DNA of 64,000 bases from the NCBI RefSeq assembly GCF_048128805.1, contig NC_136016.1:5903501-5967500 (forward strand), given 5' to 3'. Below, one piece after another: positions 34,585-47,184 of the stretch. Both the position numbers and the translations under genes were made by a program. This DNA comes from Centroberyx gerrardi (lineage: Eukaryota > Chordata > Actinopteri > Beryciformes > Berycidae). Every line of letters starts with the position of its first letter. Position 1 is the stretch's first letter. A model generated the notes under the pieces. It saw nothing but the letters and a program-made list of their open reading frames with translations. It was not told the DNA's origin and ran no database searches.

Positions 34585-35572
34585 ATGGAGGTGAAAGACG
34601 AGATGCTGGACATCCTTCAGAAGGTGTGGACCAAACTGCAGGGTCTCCCACAAGCCAACCCGCTGGAGCTGGGGGCCTTCTTTGTGCTCATCCTGTTTGT
34701 TGGTGAGTTTTTGCGCATAGACCAGAGGTGTGACCGAGTCAACTTTGCTCGAGTTCCAAGTCAGTCTCAAGTCTTGAGGCACAAGTTTCAAGCAAAGTCT
34801 CAAGTCTAACTGTAGAACACCAAGTCAAGTCAGAACAAATCAGGAGTCCAGCATCAATTTAATATCTTAAAGAAAACTAAATATCTATGACTTTTCAACG
34901 CAATATGGTTTTAATAGGATAAAAACTTGGTAAGAGCATCATGAGTTTGATTTCTATAATCAGTTTCAACTTCAATAAATTCAATCATTCCATACAAATT
35001 CAGAAAACAGAATTTAAATTCAGTCGTCTGCTGGAACAAATCTCATCACTTTCAATCTAAGTCATTTACACAAACACAAGATCTTTTGTCGAGACTTTAG
35101 AAACCTTTTCAAGTCCTCAAAGTACAAGTCAAAGTCAAGTCCCAAGTCACCAGAACCCAAGTCAAGTCAAGTCTCAAGTCTTCTCTTCATGCATCAAGTC
35201 AAGTCTCAAGCAATTAAAACTGTGACTCAAGTCCCCACCTCTGGCATAGACTATCAGGTGTATAAGACAAAGTGAGCTGAAAATGGACCAAATCTAATAA
35301 ATTAGACTCTTTAAACAAAACACACATGTGCATCAAACACCAACTCAGTTTAAATATGTAACAAAACTGTTTCTCTCCCTCCCCTTCTCCGCCGACCCAA
35401 ATCCCTACACCCCCACCCCCCAATTTTCCACCCGCCCCATCCCCTCTCTTCTTCTTCTTCTCTCCTTCCAGCCACGTTTCTCTTCATGATCGTGCTGTCC
35501 TGCGTCCACTGCTGCTGCTGCGGGAAGCCGAAGTACCAGGGCTCCAGAGTGCAGCCTCTGCAGCCCGTCTGA
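34585..35572 (+). CDS. smim5: Small integral membrane protein 5
   Basis: A 72-residue single-pass membrane micropeptide encoded by two coding exons, 34585-34702 and 35472-35572, spliced GTT G|GTGAGT…ccag|CC ACG. Features are an acidic/basic amphipathic N-terminus (MEVKDEMLDILQKVWTKLQG), then LPQANPLELGAFFV, where human SMIM5 has LPQAEPVEIVAFSV. One hydrophobic helix (AFFVLILFVATFLFMIVL) follows, then a CVHCCCCG cluster likely to be palmitoylated and a short tail ending QPLQPV. Human SMIM5 is 77 aa, with the same order and the same neighbours SMIM6-SAP30BP-ITGB4. Molecular function unknown. AATAAA hexamers occur at 35591 and, more plausibly for the mRNA end, at 36403. The assignment uses both similarity and synteny. 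Confidence 0.92.
34723..35243. mobile_element. 521-bp hAT MITE, AAGTC-rich, perfect 8-bp target duplication
   Basis: The ends are CAGAGGTGTGACCGAGTC and, reverse-complemented, CAGAGGTGGGGACTTGAGTC. Identical 8-bp duplications GCATAGAC flank it at 34715-34722 and 35244-35251. The interior is full of 'caagtcaagtctcaagtc' subrepeats near both ends. The TSD length and CAGAGGTG terminus fit the hAT superfamily. It occupies most of the smim5 intron. Confidence 0.92.
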
Positions 35573-36993
35573 AGGGGAACAAACTCCACTAATAAATACA
35601 ACATCCAGCCTTCAGATAATGACATGACATGGGGCATCTAGCCAGCTTTGCATAAAGGGAAATGCTTCTTTCCCCCTCTCGAATCATGTTCAATCAGCGA
35701 TCTCTTGGAGGAAAACATCAAGGAGAGAAATTTCCGGGATATTTCCAGTATTGGGACAAAGACTGGATACACAAAGAGAGCCATGCCTTGGAGCCAGCAT
35801 CAGGAATCTGTGTAAATCAGCAGAGTAGCACAGATTCACTATAGGCCGGGACAATGAAACACTGTGCTGCTGTGCTGCAGCTCTTTCCAAGAACAAGCCG
35901 CTCCATGCTTTGAGAGGAGAGATGGATGAAAACACGGGGAAGCCAATTTAAGATTTGTGCTTGAATGGCAGAGAGACTCATTACAGATTCAGTGGTTTTG
36001 TATCCTGTTGATATTTTAGCTGTGATGTATATCAGGAATGTGAAAAACAAACTCTCTGCTCCTTCATGCTGAACATATGGAAAATATACACAAATTCCAG
36101 CTTGGTGTATGCGTGCCTGTGTTTTCCAGTGGAAACTTGCCAGTGAAAAAAAAGAGAGTGGCGCCCTCTGCTGGTTCAGTGAGGAGACAATGTTTTGCAA
36201 AATGTGCCAATGGAAGAATATGACATGCTTTGACATTGAAGGTATTCCCATTACAATATGGCAGAATTATGATTAGCATTAGCATTATTTATACTGTACT
36301 TTCCCTCCACATACAATGTTTTTACTGAAACAAAACAGTGTTGGATTTGTAGATGTTACTCAGGAGCAACATGGTAATAAGTTTTGATGAACTTAATGTG
36401 GTAATAAATGTTCAATATTGACTTTTTAAAAAATAATTTTGACTCATTTCTTATAAGGTCACATGAACACATCACCATCTATCTATCGATAACTATGATA
36501 TGGTCACTCATCTGAATGTTGCATGACTTTCTCTGCATAATAGAGGCAACTTCACATCAGAACAATCGTTTTTATCTAGGTCACATCAGTAAGAGAGAGC
36601 ACTGTTGTATGCATACCTTATCACCAGGCCTCTCCTTTGCCTCCAGCAGTCAATATTATCAGTAAACATTAACCAGGAGCTCTGTTTCTCTTTCTGTGCC
36701 ATACCCAGACCCACACAGAGGGGGTCACAGTGTCACCGAGAGCAGGGAAACCAGACTTGAAGCCTTGCAGCCGTTTGCAGTTTGGATTTAGAGATTGAGT
36801 CACCACACTTCACACAAATTGTAACCGGTTGCTAGTGATTCTGATGTTTAGGCTGCATTCAAACAGTTTCAGGACTGGCCCTGGATCAGGAAGTTAGCTG
36901 AAGAGGGCGACTTGCTCAGTCATCTGTTCTCACAGACTATATTCACGCAGCATTGGGAGCCACTGAGCCGTGGAGAGGATCAGCTCGCAGGAC

Positions 36994-38054
36994 ATGGCTG
37001 TGGAGAGGTGAGTTTTTCAATGGGAATGTGCTGGGGGCAACAGTTTTTCACATCAGCAGCTTCTGTATAGAGTACGCTGATAAAAACATCACATCTGTTA
37101 TTAGTGAAGTTGCACCTATGCAAAACAAACTGAAATGTTTTATTGCTGTATTAGACATGATATCATCAGCAGATCATTTACACTATTTACTCTCATGTGT
37201 GAGTTCTATGCTGTATTAAGCAGGACCATTTTCTGAAATGGTCAAGTAAACCTTTTATGGGCTTGACAAGAGGATGATGATGGTGATGATGATGATGTTG
37301 ACAAATACAACTAATTTGATCAGTAGCCACTAGGGATGGGACATATATCCAAATTCAATATATCGCAATACAAAAATGTGACAATACCTATCATGGGACA
37401 GAAAAATGAATCGCGATATTAGCTACATTTCATTCTGCTGTATTAATTACAAATGAGACGCTTGACCATCACAATTTCACAAGCTCTCCATCCAAATTAT
37501 ATTATTGTCACTTTGTAATGACATTTTTCAATTGTTGTTTACATTCTAGCAAGCCAATGCCAATGCTAGAAAGATTTGTGGCTTAGAAATAAACAGAATT
37601 CTGCACAGTCAGACTTTGTTGTCATTGAACTTTTATTTATTACATTGTATCGTGGTTGTATTGAATCGTGAATCCCGTATCGCGTATCGAATCGTATCAT
37701 GAGATAAGCATATCGTCCCATCCCTAGTAGCGACTTAACTCCCTTAGCTCCCCAGTTTAACACCCAAGTTCTTTGGCACTATATCCATGTATTCATCCTT
37801 CTTCTGCCCTGTCCTTCACTCCCTGCAGTGTACCGGAGCGGCCGAGCCCCACGGCGCTCCCTGAGGACTGGGTGGAGTGGTTCCTGTACCGTCTGCATCA
37901 CGAGCCGTGGGCACTGGGCGGCGTCGTGGTCATAGGAGTGTTCGTGCTGGGAACTCTGTCTCTGGTCGTCTTCGCCCTGCTCTACGGATGCTGCTGCGCC
38001 CCAGAGGAAGAGGGCAAGAAGAAGAAGAAGAAGTCAAAGAACGGGATGCTCTAG
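36994..38054 (+). CDS. smim6: Small integral membrane protein 6 / endoregulin-like
   Basis: A 79-residue micropeptide from exons 36994-37007 (ATG GCT GTG GAG AG|GTGAGT) and 37829-38054 (gcag|T GTA CCG). The product starts MAVESVPERPSPTALPEDWV, continues to EPWALGG, and has one transmembrane helix (VVVIGVFVLGTLSLVVFALLYG). It then has CCCAPEEEG and a poly-lysine tail ending KSKNGML. Human SMIM6 (endoregulin, 62 aa) has NPWDQGGLAVIILF…LLLILFAIVFGLL at the same place. The shared W..GG..VI..F….L.L..FA…G pattern, plus position between smim5 and sap30bp, supports orthology. Mammalian endoregulin inhibits the ER calcium pump SERCA; that role here is inferred. The fish form has a longer N-terminus and a basic tail. 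AATAAA at 38207. Confidence 0.85.
37331..37726. mobile_element. 396-bp hAT MITE (TAGGGATGGGAC ends) in smim6 intron
   Basis: Termini TAGGGATGGGAC and GTCCCATCCCTA are perfect inverted repeats. Target duplications GTAGCCAC (37323-37330) and GTAGCGAC (37727-37734) match at 7 of 8. The interior carries 'atatcg'-rich subterminal sequence typical of this non-autonomous hAT group. No coding. Confidence 0.92.
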
Positions 38055-38219
38055 ATGTGTGGAGGGAAATGACTCATATGGAACCGGACAGAGAATTTGT
38101 CTGTCCATCTTTGGGTCATTTTTGAAATGTGGTCGAATTGGGACTTGCAATATTTTGCTGTTATTTACCAAAACGTTTTGTAACATATAAATATCTTCAA
38201 TTTATGAATAAATATAAAT

Positions 38220-38950
38220 GAAAACGTAATATGTAATATTTCTATGCTATTTTCCCATTTCTGTATTTCCACTGGTTAACACCACTGACACCAGCACCTG
38301 GACCAAAATCTTTCATCATTTCAAATTCAATCAACTTTTAATCATTCATCTTCAGCAACATTACTATCCCCCTACTATAATATAGCCCAGCAGGTCAACC
38401 AAATGATGTTAAGAAGTGACATATCAAAATGTTGTATACATTGTAGACATGTACTAAATCATTAAATCATAGTGAAAACAAACAGTGATGATTTCCGGGA
38501 TGTCTCTGCACATGGCCAGAAAGAGGAGCTTGCATGCTCTATTTTCTTTTAATTTAATAAAAACAAGATACTGCAATTTAACATCAATTATATTATGTTA
38601 CTATATATAGCCTATTTATGAAAAAAAAAAAAGTTGAATGTTGTGTGAGTTACTAGCTGCATCTGTCCAGGCTGAAATTTTCAAGGGACAAAAAAATAGC
38701 CATCCAAAGAGGCATTGTGAACATTTGCAATGGAAACAGTATTCATAGTGTCTAATCCATATCTACTATAGGCTACTCATCATCAAATCAGTAAATAATA
38801 GTCTAATGGCTAAATAATAACAACAGTCTAGGACTAAACACGGATCCCCAACCATTTGACACTGGGCAACAGTTAAACTTCTCTGAAAATAAAGATAGGA
38901 ATAATTAATCGAAAATGACAGTTTATATCTAGTATACAACGTTCACATAA
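38220..38950. other. smim6-sap30bp intergenic spacer
   Basis: AT-rich sequence with no gene or recognised repeat. It begins just after the smim6 poly(A) signal and ends at the sap30bp promoter region. Confidence 0.6.
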
Positions 38951-39091
38951 AAACAGCTATTGACACAAAACTGTGAAAGAACGATCTACACTACATTTCC
39001 CAGTGCCCAAGTGGCGCGTGCGCAGTTAGTTTCCGTGACGTTTTTACTGTGCGTTTGTACTGTCCGTGCGTTTATGCGACGCGTGCTAGCA

Positions 39092-41231
39092 ATGGCGAGC
39101 GGTAAAAAGAGTGTCCCTCTTTCCTCTTTGGCAGATTATGGCGACGATTCTGAGCCTGATTCCGAGACTGAAATAGAAGAGACAGGTCAGTAATAACACA
39201 TTTATTAATTTAGATATGTTTAAAAGGCTGAAATTCTGTTTACTTCAGAGTGAATTTTACATCCCGAACTTCATTGTGTTAGCTAACGTTAGCTTGCTGC
39301 TAGTACAGGTAACGTTATGTGCATTTATAGATTTGTTTCTGTGAAGCCTCGATTTTTGTTTACAGAAAGTTAGACAGTTGGGGTTTCGAGAAGTTCGGGT
39401 TAACTGCTGCAGTCAGCATTTGGTTGATTATATTAGCCTTGTTAAGCTAGTTAAGGCGCATTCTTGGTATGAGATGCGACCACGTCCTGTCAATGTAGCT
39501 ACTACTACAACTTAAACCAAACAAATGTCTTGTTGGTGCTACTGGTTTCCCCTTCTTGTGACCCCAGTCTCACACAATAGTTCCCCGTTCGGCTGCATCG
39601 TTAAATCACGGCTGCTCTGGTGTTAAAATAGTATGCTAAGAGTTTAATTTAGCCTGATACACGCCGTTCTCTTGGATGGAGAGAACTCAAGAATTCAAAA
39701 TTCTGGAAATTTAATGTGGTTATAGATAAATGTACACACCTCATAGGATATGCCTTAATACCGTTATCAAACCATTAGGATCCACGCTTCAATTCGGCAT
39801 ACACACAATCCCCCAGGCAGCACTTTTTTTCATTGCCAGATTTTTGAATGCAGTTTAGCATGATGTTCTTCCATATAAGAGAGAACGCCATGCGTTGGGG
39901 CTACGTTGAGCCAATACTTTGATTCCCTGCAACCTGACTGGCACTTGTCTCTAATCTATGATGTGTGTGTGTCTGTGTGGTATGTATCCCTCTGCTCCTC
40001 TCTCATCCCATCCCCAGGGAGCCGTGCAGGGGGTCTAGTGTCAGCCAGCTATGGGGACGACGACTTGAGCCGGGTGGAGGACCTCGAGGAGAAGAGATAT
40101 GGAGATGAAGACAGCGGAGAGAGCTCCCGTAACTCGGTCAGTGTTTCAGTTTGCCAATTTCCGGGGTTCCCTTGTTTCAAAAACTTGCTCAGAGCAAGAT
40201 AACTTGCTTCAACTTTTATTCCTATTGACCGCACCACTGCCTTCCACTGCAACTCTGGGAGTGTGAGTGGAAAAGACAGAGAGAGCAAAACACTGGGTGT
40301 GAGCGAGCGAGAGCGCTGCTTTTCATTTGACATGTTGATGAATGGATGGGATGTGATGATGCACCGAGTTATGCTGAATCTTCACTGGACTTTTGGAGAG
40401 GAGGGAGGAGGCTTGGGAGTAGAAAGAGGCTCAGAAAAGAGCTTAGGATGTTACGTCACCTGTGACTTTTCAGTTCTGACAGTGGCTGCAGCGCATCTTA
40501 GTCGAGATCAGATGTTTTTGTAATTGGTGTGTAATCACTAAATGCACTCATAGCCCGGCTGAATGTAGGTGTAGACCCTTGCACCAATAGGGTTTAGGTG
40601 ACTGGGAATGCGATGTGATGATGTAGATAATAGGCTGCTGGGTGCTGGCTGTTTTGAGAGTGTCATCTAGTCTATTCTGCTGTTTGGTTCCCCCTCCTAG
40701 TCTCAACCCCTTTTGACCCCTGTAGTGTTAACCTCCTGCATTTCTGTTTTTATAGGAAATGGACGAATCTGACGAGGGGAGGGACGCAGATGATGTTAAG
40801 GTATTTGAACCCCCCCACCCCCACTCTTTTGTGGGGCAGTTTGGACGTGGAAAAGGACCATAGCCTTACTGTCTGTGGAGGATGAATTGTCATTTGTTTG
40901 TTCCGTGTTTTGTGACTAACCAAGGCATGAAAAAACATGTCGCTTCTTGTTTGCTGGCACTGTGAAAGCTTTCACCACATGCTGTGAAGAAGCATGTTCA
41001 CTAGATGGTGCTGTGGATTTATCTATGTTTAACGAATGGGCAAATTACTATGGTGGCATTTTCTGTGTAGGTAAAACCTAGTGAGTAAGTCATACTTGAA
41101 GTATGGATATGCTTTGATTTGCTTGAGTGATGTGTCTTTCTTTTTCGAAAAGTCTCTTCTGAAGGGAAAAACAGTGCTGTAGCTCAGAGCTCGCTGTTGG
41201 GACCTGCAGAGCTGTGCCACACTAACCCCAC

Positions 41232-41271
<40 letters not shown>

Positions 41272-43481
41272 GGAATGCTGTGTGAACTGGACAGCATGCC
41301 AGCTTCCTGCTGTGCTGATTGGTACAGGTCACTGAGGTGAGAGTGAGTCACAACTCAAACAAGCAGAAACAATACAAGAGAGAGGATGTCTGGTCTATCA
41401 GAAAGTCTTTGTTTTGCAACCAGTCTTAGATTTCAAAGTGATTTATGTTGTCTATCGCTTAGCTGGTCCAAATCTAACAATGAATTTTGAGATGAGATAA
41501 CAGGGCTGGCACGGCCAGAACCTCATGATACGATTTTATTTCTATACTATATGGATCATGATTTGATTTCCCAACAGTGCATGTAGCAATATGCTGAGCA
41601 TTATACACATTATATAGGACCTAATGGATGGAAACAACCCAGTCTGTTGTGTATTGTCATGTAAGATGATTATATGGTTTAGGTTTTTTTTTTAAACTCT
41701 GCTCTAAGAGCTTGGCTAGCACTGCATTGTAGCCTGTGATGTTTAGCCTAGTATCGACTGTTTGGGTTCAGATACAGCTTGTGCCAGAGGCCATGCTTTA
41801 GTTGATAGAAAGAGGAATGATTTTACTAGCTTCTGCTCTGTCCTCCCACTTTGAGTTGTTATTAACTATTAGCAAACCGTAACTGTTGACCGTGAATATT
41901 CTGTCCACTAGGCAGATGTGTTTCTGTATCGATCAAGTTCAGGTTAATTGTTGATAAGAATGGCTCTCCACAGTGCTTGGGCCTGATCTAGCTGGTGTGA
42001 TTGAATGCTTAGCAGATCTTTGAAATGTTGCCACAGCCATTTGCCAGACTATATTGGGCAACGGCTTTGGTTGCACAAGTATGATTTACTGTCAGCTTTC
42101 TTCCAATGCTAGATATTTGATTGAATTCAGCTTAGGCATTTATTGTGTAGTTTATGGACCTGGAATTGTTTTACTGGCTTATAGACATAGCTGTATGACG
42201 TGGTCTCTGGCCTACATGCAAGCAGGCCTTTGTAAAATATTTGGCTTTTAGATACAGTGGGCTTGCTAAAATAATGTCATTATATATTTTAGTTCGGCAG
42301 CAGGGTGTCGGAATGAGTGGGGCAACACCATTCAACCAGGAAACCCAGGTTTACGCCCCCAGGTTGCCAAGCATCCACCCTGCTGAAGTGTCCTTGACCA
42401 AGATACAGAATCCCTACCATCTCCAGACCCTGACCTCTGACCTTCCTGTGGAGGGGGGCAAGAGAAAAGAGAATTTCCCTTGAGGGATCAATGAAATATC
42501 CGATTATTATTATTATCATGATTGTTTACCTGTCTCCAGCAGCAGGTAGCATTTTTGTCAGGATTTATGCCAGCAGGCGCTGCTACGCTTCCTTGTCTTC
42601 ATGCCTGCCGTCCTCCTCGTTCTACGTGGTTTGGCCTGCTTCAAGACATTTCTCTGATGTGCCCATGCAGTTGCTAGGTGACTGTGTGTGATGCCATGCC
42701 AGTGAATAGGAGCACTGTTCCTTTCTGCTGAACCTGTGTTATGCCCACAGTGCTGGCGCAGCAGAGGCCATATTTTAGAGGCTGTACAAGACGACTCCTC
42801 CTCCAGCCTGGGCTTTCACTTGAAACTGCCTAGATTTACTATCTTGTTTTCTTTTGGTTCTCACAGATAATTCTCCCCGCCAACTCCCGCTCTGTGCATT
42901 CTGTTGCATTAGCGTTTCTGGTTTGTAGGTTTAGAGTTCTGCCTCTGCATAACATTTACTGTAATTAACAGTACCCCGGTTGAGAACGTGGTGTAATAAT
43001 AGCTACCAGTGGTGAATGTTTATAATATTTACCTCCATCAAGGCCTGTCTGATTGGATTCTCCTGTCCAAAGGAGACTTATGTATCCCACTTTTCTCTTT
43101 TTTTCCTCTTTTCTTCCCCTCTCTTTCCTCTTCTCTTTTACAGGAGATCCCAGAAGCAGAAAGGAGGGACCCCAATGAGCTAGTTGGTGAGTACACACAC
43201 ACACACACACGCCACCAACATGTACCAAGTTAGAAATCTGTATTCCATATGCATATACCTGTGTTATAAAACAAAAATGTAGATTAGAATCCCCAGTTCC
43301 CCAATTAGAATTTTCTATAGTGCCATATCTGCACTGGGTCAATTAGACGCATGAATCAGTAACTTAGACACAATCAAGTTTTAATAAACTCTTTGTTTGT
43401 CCACCGACTGATTGACAGACATAGTAAAGGTATGACACAGGAAGCTATCAGTGGTTTGTGAGTCATGACTGACCTGTACGG

Positions 43482-43531
<50 letters not shown>

Positions 43532-45851
43532 TTGGAACATGGTGAGCATCAGATCAGACAGGATATGAGTGATACAGGGAGTGGCATTTTATACAGCACT
43601 CTATTAAGCCGTCTGGCACTGACCGTACTCTTTCTACTGGGGTTGTTATAAGACCCGACAGCCGGATGCAGACGATCACACAGATTACGCAATGCGCCGC
43701 AGGAGAGGCTGGAGAATTGATAATAATGATAATGAGATGCCACTTTATTGATCCTCGTAGGGAAATTCTCTTTCCTCTTGCCTCGCTCCACAGGGAGGTC
43801 AGAGGTCAGGCTCAGCTACAGAACAGCAGCCCTGTGGAGCTGGTAGGGGTTTAGTTGACCGCCCTGCCGCCCCTTGATGAGGGATATACATATGTCAAGA
43901 TTTCATTTTGAAATGAATTTCCCAGGCTGATTTGTTCCGATAAATCAGATTGAATTTCTCAAGTCTTTGCTTGATTTCTTGCATCCTGTTTTTGCAACCA
44001 TTGTGTTCTAAAATCACTGAAGCGAGGAGCCTCCCTTTGGACTCCCTCCAGCACGCTCCATAGGAGAGACAGCAGGAGCTGAGGGAATTCTTGACTGCTT
44101 CACTCCTACAGTTTGGTATTGCCAACAACACCACTTCCACTTTCCTCGTTTGCATCAAAGTTATAGAAAGAAGTCACAAAGAAGAGGGAAATGGGCAAGA
44201 GCAATTTTTAGTTTTCAAAACAACCACCATCACCAACACTGTAGTCCGGTGGTTGAGTGTGACTCACAGCCCGGGACTGGACACTTGACATTCCTGCAGT
44301 GGAGCTTGGCTCCTCTGTCTTGTCTGACAGTAAATGTCACAGTGTGTCTGGCGAAAGGCCTCCCGTCAGCAGGCTGAAGACAGCTCTTTGTCCGTTCACT
44401 AAAGGGAAGGACATTGTCTGTCCGGCCGAAAGACCCCCAGGGCACAGACTGTGACTTCTGTCTGTTTTTGAGGAGGACAGATGGTAATTTTGAGGCAGAA
44501 TATAATCTTTTCTCTGTCTGTTTATTCCTCTCTTCCCATGTCCTTCCTGACATTTGCAGCTGCTGTATGTGAAAATAATCTACTACACATTGGCCCTACA
44601 GTTCCCTACACTTTTATCTTTAGCCTATTTACAAATGGGGGTATCTGCTGTACTTTATTTATACTTCCATTGTAACTGTAGAGGCTACAGTTTATTTTGG
44701 TGTTTAATCCAAAGCTCCTTCCACCAGACTACAAAATTACCAACTAAATCTCCCATTGTCTCCTTTGGGTTAGCAGGCTTCTGTAATTCAAAGACCCTGT
44801 CACAACTGCCATGTGTAATTGTGTGTTTACAGTATGAGTGTGTGTGTGTCTGTTACCAAGTTTAATGAAACACTAAGCTCCCATGAGCTGCCTATGACTC
44901 ATCTGACTTGCCTGGTCAGGTTTTTTATTGCCAGAGGCCACAGTATTTTTTTTTTAACTGTTCTTTAAAATAGGGCGTACAAACTAGTTATATGCATGAG
45001 ATTTATGTGTGTGCGACTATATGCCTGTTTACATTCTTGTGTCAAATGTAAACGTGTGTGTGTGCATGCATGCTTAGCTGTAGGAAGGGAAACGCCCTGC
45101 CCCTCCTTGCCCCTCCTTGCCCCTCCTTGCTCTTCCTTGCCCCTGGTGGTAGAGGTGTATCATTACATTGTCAGACATGGAGCAGGATGGGGGAGGAGCA
45201 GGGAGGCGTGTCCATATGCACACGTGTGAGTTTGTTGTCCCAAATAATCAGGAGATCAAGGGAAAGAGCAAGTTAGTGGAGTGTGGGACAGTTGGAAAGA
45301 GTGTGTCTACATAGACGGCATCTTGTCTCCACACAAATACTCAAAGGTCAACACTGGCATGGTCCCACGGGCAAAGATTGCTTTGCTGTTGACCAGCAGC
45401 ATGTATGCCATGGCTGAGTAGATGGACCACATGCCACTTCTGAGCCTGATCCATCCGAGTTAAAGGACAAATCTACTGTAAAACACTTAACACTGTTAAA
45501 AAACAGCTGTTGGTGATGCACCTTGCAGTCCTGGGACCATGCAGTTCAATGAAAGTCATTCTGGAAAAAGTAGTAATCACTAACTGAAGTGGATGTAGAC
45601 GAGGCAGGTTGAGGGAAAGTGGGTTCACCAAAAAACTAAGTTGCAAAACTCCTGGAATGCTTTGAACATCACAGATTGCTGATACAGTGGAAGAGAATCT
45701 GAGGGTGGTTCTCAAGATAAGAAAGTGTTGAACAAGGCAAAGGTAAAGACACCACTTCACAAAATTATCTTTTCATGTCCAGTCAAGTTTTTACTCGTCC
45801 ACGATCTGCGCAGAATTTTAGTGGAAACAGTCTCTTGCATTTGCACGCATG

Positions 45852-45904
<53 letters not shown>

Positions 45905-47113
45905 TGCGCCACTTAGTCTGAGCATGAATGACAGTGTTGAATAACTCTGAAGACACTCTGGCTGATTGGGGATATAGAGTGACACCAAAAAATGCCTGGC
46001 CTGCGGTCATAGAACGCACAGAGAGGGAAGAGTTGAGCAGGGAGAGGAAAACAGGGGAAGAGTCAAGGGGGGGGAGGGAGGGAGGGAGGGAGGGAGGGAG
46101 GGGGGGGAGAGGTGAGGAGCCTCCCTTCTCCATACAAGCCCCAACAACAGCCACTCCCTGCCCGGGAGGTGCACTCCCAGGCCTCATACCACTCCACCTC
46201 AGTCAAACCCGCTGGCACACACTGAAGGTTATGATGAACAACAATATACTCAGGAATTCACCGAACATGTTTATCCAACATGCACTGAACCTTTGTTTGA
46301 TTAACTGTTTTATTTTTCTTTTATCCCGGTTGTCTCTGTATCCCCTCTCCCTCCTTATTTGTTAACACTTTCTCCAGTTGTTTTATTGTTCAGAGGTCAA
46401 CAAAGAATTTAAGATAAAAAAAAAAAAACGGATATGTTCTTGTGATGTACTGCAGTATATCAACTGTTGCTTGAGTTCATACTAATTCTGCATGCTTTAC
46501 ATTGATATAAGACAGAGACTTGTATGAAAGGTTCAGGCCTGAACTCATTACATTACTGTAGATAGATTCATTGGCACATTTTTATTTACAAAGCCATCAT
46601 AGGGCAACTCCCTGGCCATTTAAATCGCCTTTTTCTTTGGAACACAAGTTCTTTTTCACTGTCCCTCACCCTTCCATGGAATTTGGGAAGTTGGCTTTTA
46701 GTTATTATGCTCCATGGCCCTAATCTGGATCATTTCATCCCTCTGGGTGATTTTAAAAGGCTTCTGCAGTCCTTAAAAACAGAGGTTTGCAGCTGTTTTA
46801 CTTGAGAATGTATAATGTGTAACTTATTATGGTTTTGTATTGTATTTTATATTGTGATATCTGTCTGTTGCTCTCTTGGCCAGGGCTCCCTTGCAAAAGA
46901 GATGGACATCTCAGTGAGACTCACCTGGTTAAATAAAGGGGAAATAAGATTTTTAAAAAATATGTAAAATGTGAGTATATATTTAGGCTTATGTTGATGT
47001 TTCTGTCTTCTCCCCAGCTCTCTTCTCAGAGAAGGTGAGGAACATGTCACCTGATGAGATCAGGATCCCTCCTGAGCCCCCGGGACGCTGTTCTAGTCAT
47101 CTACAGGTACACA

Positions 47114-47184
<71 letters not shown>

